The notes under the pieces: generated by a model | What the model was told of the DNA's origin: nothing | Databases searched by the model: none | What the model saw: only the letters and a program-made list of their open reading frames with translations | Shown: one piece after another, positions 21,601-25,736 of the stretch | Layout: every line of letters begins with the position of its first letter | Position numbering within the stretch: the first letter of the stretch is position 1 | From: Gonium pectorale | Taxonomy: Eukaryota; Chlorophyta; Chlorophyceae; Chlamydomonadales; Volvocaceae | Length of the DNA: 25,736 nucleotides | Direction: 5' to 3' | Assembly (NCBI GenBank): GCA_001584585.1 | Contig: LSYV01000004.1 | Span: 2,925,289 to 2,951,024 of the forward strand | Position numbers and translations under genes: made by a program

Positions 21601-22535
21601 TTTTAACGGGCCGGAGGAGTTGGGTGGCGCGAAGCTTCTGTCGTGGCTGCCGCGCTGCCCTCGCGCCTCCGAGACCGCGCAGCATGCCTAGATGAGCTCC
21701 AGATGCCTGGGCTGGCGCCTCGCGGGAGTCATGCCGTGCGTCGGAAAGACACCCCGGCGTCACCAACACCTGACGTTGCAGCCGCAAAAGGGTGCAGAGG
21801 CCTCAGTGAGTTTTGTGTCCTACCTGCCCTCCCCCGGCCGCACCCCCCAGGTGCGCGCCACGGAGGCGGCCATCAGCATGCCAACGCGGCCCGCCGCCCA
21901 GCGCAGCGAGGCGCCGCCGATACCGGCCGCAGCGCCGCCGTCGCCGCAGGTGCCGGCGGCGGCTAGGCAGGCTCAGGCTGCTCAGCAGGGCAAGGCCGGC
22001 GGCAGCGCTGCCGGCAGGGTGGCGGAGGCGGGCCGCCGCGCCGCCAGCGCCGTGGCCGGCGCCGCGGAGCGGGTGGAGGCGGGGGCGGACGAGGCGGCCA
22101 GGTCGCTGGGGAGCAACGCACGCACCGCCGGGCAGCTGCTCGGGTGAGGGGCACGGGTGTGGGGCCTCCCCGAGAAACGTCCCTCAGCTCCGTAATGGGT
22201 GTACAATAAAAGGGCTACCACCGGTGGTCTGTCGCAGATTGTGTGTTAGGGGAGCAGCGTATTGGCCTGCCGTTTAACTCCGCCGCTTGAAGTTAGCGTG
22301 GCCAGAATGATGTGTTCCGCCGTACCCTCACTCCCGTCTGTACCCCTCACGCGGGATGCCTGCACATGCGGCCTCCGGCCACCGCAGCCCCACGCCCCAC
22401 ACCCCACGCCGGCAACCGCCGTGCGCCGCCCGACGCAGGAACGCCGCTCGCCACGTGGCAGAGGACGTCAAGGCCACCGCCAGCCGCGGCACGGACGACG
22501 GCGGGCCGCCTGATGTCGACGGCACCGGCCGTTAG
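18623..22535 (+). CDS. Low-complexity protein with LEA-like C-terminus, function unknown
   Basis: Proposed exons: 18623-18763, 18939-19118, 19322-19471, 19901-19990, 20257-20325, 20526-20918, 21223-21453, 21851-22143, 22439-22535; about 547 residues, phases compatible. Residues about 80-125 hold two related segments, DTSGVDMGVMP and DTSGVDLGVVPVYGTYEQ. A Gly/Ala/Ser-rich stretch (about 225-290) follows VLRRLEEVVPADIDQAR. Later come VREVEARITGGSYNTGAVLS and VRATEAAISM, which faintly recall seed-maturation (SMP/LEA_5) repeats. The C-terminal 85 residues (VAEAGRRAASAVAGAAERVE, LGNAARHVAEDVKATASR) are Ala/Glu/Arg amphipathic sequence like group-3 LEA proteins. A stress-related disordered protein is an inference. 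Weak points: exon 1, and the 19990 donor (GC, CTGCAG|gcgagc; a GT donor 12 bases further is also in phase). If the donor at 22144 is not used, the protein stops at 22147. Confidence 0.55.
19699..19791. repeat. Minisatellite, 12-bp unit, in an intron
   Basis: Nearly eight uninterrupted copies of cgcctccgctcc fill this stretch, inside the intron 19472-19900. Because the unit is a multiple of three, all frames stay open on both strands and give false ORFs (for example Ala-Glu-Ala-Gly repeats on the minus strand). Confidence 0.95.
20174..20180 (+). promoter_or_regulatory. TATAAAA element inside the 18623 gene
   Basis: A perfect TATA box (ggtataaaagcg) lies in the proposed intron 19991-20256, just after an aataaa at 20145-20150. 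ATG 20217 follows 37 bp later, in a frame that runs without a stop into the 20526 exon. It may be an internal promoter, a sign that two genes have been merged in the model, or chance. Confidence 0.35.
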
Positions 22536-23851
22536 GAGGGATCCAGCTCCGAGGCACGGTTGCAGCTGAATCCATGGTTGGAAGGGCGGATGGGTGGTTT
22601 GATGGACTGCAACAGCGATGGGCCCCCTGCCTGGGGCAGTAAGCAGGGCAGCTACCGGAGGAGGGTGAAGGGATGTTGCGAGGGAGGTGATTGGGCAGAG
22701 CTGATGCACCGGTAGGTACCTGGAATCGCCCGGGCGAGAAGCCTGCGCGCGTATGGCGCGGTAGGACGGTTGTGTGGGCGCGGGCGAAGGCCAGCGAGGA
22801 CGTTGAGACCTTGTGCGGAGCAGTGACCGGGGCTCCACCGCGCCGTTGGGGTGGCGGCCGCGCACTCGTGGGCATGACGTATTTGCTTTGCCAGATTGAT
22901 AGCTGAGTTGTGAGTATTGTACCTTGTTGGCGGTAACTGGTAAGCGCACGCGGATGGCCGTACGCCCTTGGACGCCCGGCCTGCTGGCTTTTAGGCCTTG
23001 TTCGGAGACAGGGTGCCCACAGTCGCTTCCGTACGGGATCCTTTATACGGAAACGCCAAAAGCGTGCCGTACAGGCACCAGTTGACGCTTGCGTCGCAAG
23101 GACACGAGAGAACCGCACAGATACGGGCGGAATGCCCCAGCTACGCGTCAGGAGTAGCAGCACCGTCGTTGGGCGCTAGCGGCCTGACTTGTTGGCTTGA
23201 TGCTGCCAGCACAGGCTTTGCCTCGCCTCTGCCCGGACACCAGGTGCCGTACACCGTACGGTACAACGGGCGGAGAGCCTTCCTGCATTAGTTGTACAAA
23301 TCGAATTTTCAAGTTAGACGTCCTCTCCCCTGGCGTCTTGTGGACCCGGCAGCTCTGCTTCGGATCGAACCGCGACTTCTCGCCCGCACTCTCGCTCGGC
23401 ACGGTGGCGATGTACACCCGTGACGGGATGCCGCAGTGGCACTACTCCGCTCTGTGGCTGTGCTTGCCGCCGGTTGCGCTCTGGACCAGGGGAACCGGGC
23501 CCGCGCCCCTGTCGTTACAGGAAGCAGGCCGGTAAAACAGGTTCCACCGTAAGCTTGCATATCACCACCGTCGGCAGCTCGTGCACGTTCCGTAGCCGTC
23601 ATTGCAAACCAGCGCCCGCCGAAAATACAGAGCAAGACCAATGCCCGGCCGTCTGCTCGTCCGCCAGTCCCACCGCTGCACCGCTTCCCCAGCCCTGGCC
23701 TACCCGACCCCTCCTCGCTCAGCACCCACCTCATCGCCACACCTCCGCTACCAGGTACGGTACACTAGCACCGTGGGCCAATGGCCCTCCCCAGCCGCAG
23801 CTCTCCCTCGCAGCCACAGAACGCCCCCTCCCCCGTACCACCCGTGTGGCC
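22536..23851. other. Convergent intergenic region
   Basis: This region holds the 3' UTRs of the 18623 gene (plus) and of the P450 gene (minus). Two patches rise above background: a ten-base palindrome accgtacggt near 23255, and a minus-strand ORF stretch at about 23320-23430 with strong third-position GC. No complete gene can be supported. Confidence 0.5.
23515..23519 (-). terminator. Probable TGTAA polyadenylation signal of the P450 gene
   Basis: TTACA on the plus strand reads TGTAA on the minus strand, about 335 bp after the P450 stop codon, a typical distance in this type of genome. Confidence 0.45.
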
Positions 23852-25532
23852 TCAACGGGACGCCCGCGGGGTGATGCGCAGCACCACCTCCTCCGGCCGC
23901 AGCGTCAGCAGCGGCTTGGGCCGGGGGAAGCCCGCCGGCAGGCCGCTGCCGCCGGGCGCTGCCCGCTGCCCCGCCGCCGCCGCCGGCTGCAGCTCCAGCC
24001 TGAAGCGCGTCAGGGTGGCGGCCAGCACCAGCATGGCCTCCATCATGGCGAAGCCGGTGCCGATGCAGTTGCGGGGCCCGCCGCCGAAGGGCAGGTAGGA
24101 GCCGTTGGGGCCCAGGTTGCTCATCAGTGACATGGAGCCCTGGTAGCCCTCCCTGCGCGTTCCGTTGGGGGACCGAGGACCCGCGGTTGGGAGAGGGGGT
24201 TTGCTGCACATCGGCGGAAGGCGAGGCCGCGGATCGAGTCGTGGCCTTCTGCCGCACGAGGCACCCACCCGTGAACGCATTCCCGTCTCCGTCCAGCTCC
24301 CACCGACGCATGATCGAATGCCCCTGAGCACCCGGCGGCAGTTCCGCCGGATCATCAAACTGGCAGGTGAGTATTACTTGTCGATGTGTGCGGGTGCGGC
24401 GAGGCGATGCAGGTGGGCCCTCAAGGTCTGACTGGGCTCACGCCCACATCCCAATCCTCGCACGCGCAACACTGGCACACACGCAACCAACGACATCATC
24501 ACTTTCGCGCTTACGCTCGTCGTATGCGTTGTTCCTTTTCAACACGCAACAAACGCAGTCCCGCCTCTCTTACCCGTAGCGCAGCCTCGCCGGCAGGCCC
24601 CCCAGCTATGGCCACCCCGGCCGCGCCCCACCTGCTCTGCAGCGCGTGCCACCGCTCCGGGCGGAACTCCTCCGGCGCCTCCCACACAGCGGGATCGCGG
24701 TGCATGACGTACGGCGACACCAGCACCGTCGTACCGGCGGGCAGGCGGTACGGCCCCAGCTGCGCGTCCGCGCGCGCGCAGCGGCCCACCATGTAGGCCG
24801 GGCTGTACAGCCGCAGCGTCTCCAGCACGACGGACTCCAGGTACGGCATTTGTCGTACGCTGCATACACAAAAATGTGCCCGGGTACGGGGCAAGGGGTT
24901 GGGCATACATGCGCGCGCTAGCGAGCATGGAGGGCTGGATCCGGGTTCCATCCTGGCGCCGCGGCAACCAGCGCAGCTACTCCGGCCGCAATCATTGACT
25001 AACACTGCCACACAACGGGCCGGACCTCCCTTCCTGCTTTGTGCCGACCGCCCTCCCTTTCGCGTCCCGGCGTTCCCACCTCGCAGCCGTCGGCGGCCCG
25101 CGCCCGCCGCATGCCGCCTCCGCCGCCGCCGCCGCGCGCTCCTGCGCCTGCGGGTGCGCCGCCAGCAGCGCCGCCGCCCAGCCCAGCAGGATGGCGCTCG
25201 TCTCCTGCCCCGCCACCAGCAGCGTCATCAGCTCATCCCGCAGCGCCACGTCGCTCATGCCGCTGCCGTCCTCATCGCGGGAGAGGAGCAGGCTGGTGAG
25301 GAGGTCGGACGGGAGGCCCGCGGCGGCGGCGGCTGCGCCGCCGCCGCCAGAAGCGGCCGCCGCCGCCGCGGCGGCAGCAGCGGCGGCGACGGACCCGTGC
25401 GCGGCGGCCAGCTCGTCCCGGCGGCGCTGGATCATGCCGTACACGACCCGGTCCAGCTGCTGCACGGCGGCCGCGAACTCGAGATTGTCCCACGTGGGCA
25501 GCCACTCGGGTACGACAAAGCCGGTGGCAGCG
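23852..25532 (-). CDS. Cytochrome P450 monooxygenase (5' part beyond window)
   Basis: Exons on the minus strand: 25532-25080, 24859-24574, 24359-24265, 24152-23852; 377 C-terminal residues with consistent phases. All P450 landmarks are present in order: I-helix oxygen-binding motif AGQETS, K-helix ExxR as ETLR, the PERW motif (EEFRPERW), and the haem-thiolate loop [10 protein letters not shown] with the cysteine ligand. The family inserts one atom of O2 into a substrate, with electrons from a reductase. The substrate cannot be told from the sequence. The haem-proximal half ([20 protein letters not shown]) looks like the plant/algal CYP97/CYP4-like group, but I would not assign a family. The 25080-25532 exon carries poly-Ala/Gly runs between the G and I helices. 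At least one more exon must lie at or beyond the right edge, including a possible small one near 25605-25630 (acceptor tgtcccag, FNCMY). Confidence 0.93.
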
Positions 25533-25736
25533 CTGCACGGCGATCCATCAAGCATTGCACAAGACAATGGGACGGGATTGAAGAGATTGTGGGTTGGTGA
25601 CAACGTACACGTACATGCAGTTGAAGTCTGGGACAGGCGGACAGACGCGGGCGTGTCCCGGCAAGCACCAGAAAGCTCTCCCCCATCCAAAGCCCCCCTT
25701 CCATACGTCCCGTCCTGCTCCTACTCACCCGGCTCA

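Noticed and set aside
23370..23390. B-box-like sequence ggttcgatccg on the minus strand, a possible tRNA
   Set aside because: There is no A box at the right distance and no cloverleaf can be drawn; it lies in the coding-like fragment.
1..25736. Search for CRISPR arrays, prophage, bacterial operons or defence systems
   Set aside because: No regular direct repeats with unique spacers, no ribosome-binding-site-led gene runs and no integrase or transposase ORF were seen; the window is eukaryotic nuclear DNA.

Overview
The window is nuclear DNA of a green alga, most likely a volvocine or other chlamydomonadalean (Chlamydomonas-like) species. Evidence: GC-rich, intron-dense genes; coding exons with almost only G or C in third codon positions; short exons with GT(A/G)AG donors and C-rich (C/A)CAG acceptors; TGTAA polyadenylation signals; and plant/green-lineage versions of the proteins, such as a cyclophilin with the plant-type seven-residue insertion and a calreticulin ending in HDEL. 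I see no bacterial operon, rRNA, tRNA or CRISPR. All gene models are built by hand from splice signals, frame continuity and protein-family knowledge. Exon phases agree in every junction used.

Layout, left to right. (1) Minus strand, 4049 down past position 1: a cyclophilin domain spliced in frame to a SYF2 (spliceosome) domain. The 3' end is cut by the window edge. Three near-identical copies of a 180-bp element sit in its introns. (2) Plus strand, 4310-8809: a mitochondrial-type double-hotdog acyl-CoA thioesterase (ACOT9 family), starting 260 bp from gene 1 in divergent orientation; its model needs a 5-nt microexon. (3) Plus strand, 10325-13696: a long coiled-coil protein built from tandemly duplicated exon pairs, with a 96-nt hairpin in one intron. 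(4) Plus strand, 15341-18084: a complete calreticulin. (5) Plus strand, 18623-22535: a low-complexity, Ala/Gly-rich protein of unknown function with a late-embryogenesis-abundant-like C-terminus. (6) Minus strand, 25532 down to 23852: the C-terminal three quarters or so of a cytochrome P450, whose 5' part lies off the right edge.

The genes do not form a pathway. As usual in such genomes, they are separate transcription units: a divergent pair (1/2), a run of plus-strand genes (2-5) and a convergent pair (5/6). Intergenic stretches of 0.5-1.6 kb hold probable long 3' UTRs and promoters and no gene that I can support. The most interesting points are the cyclophilin-SYF2 fusion (two spliceosome-associated families in one polypeptide), the repeated structured element inside its introns, the inferred 5-nt microexon, and the 18-heptad exon-pair duplication.
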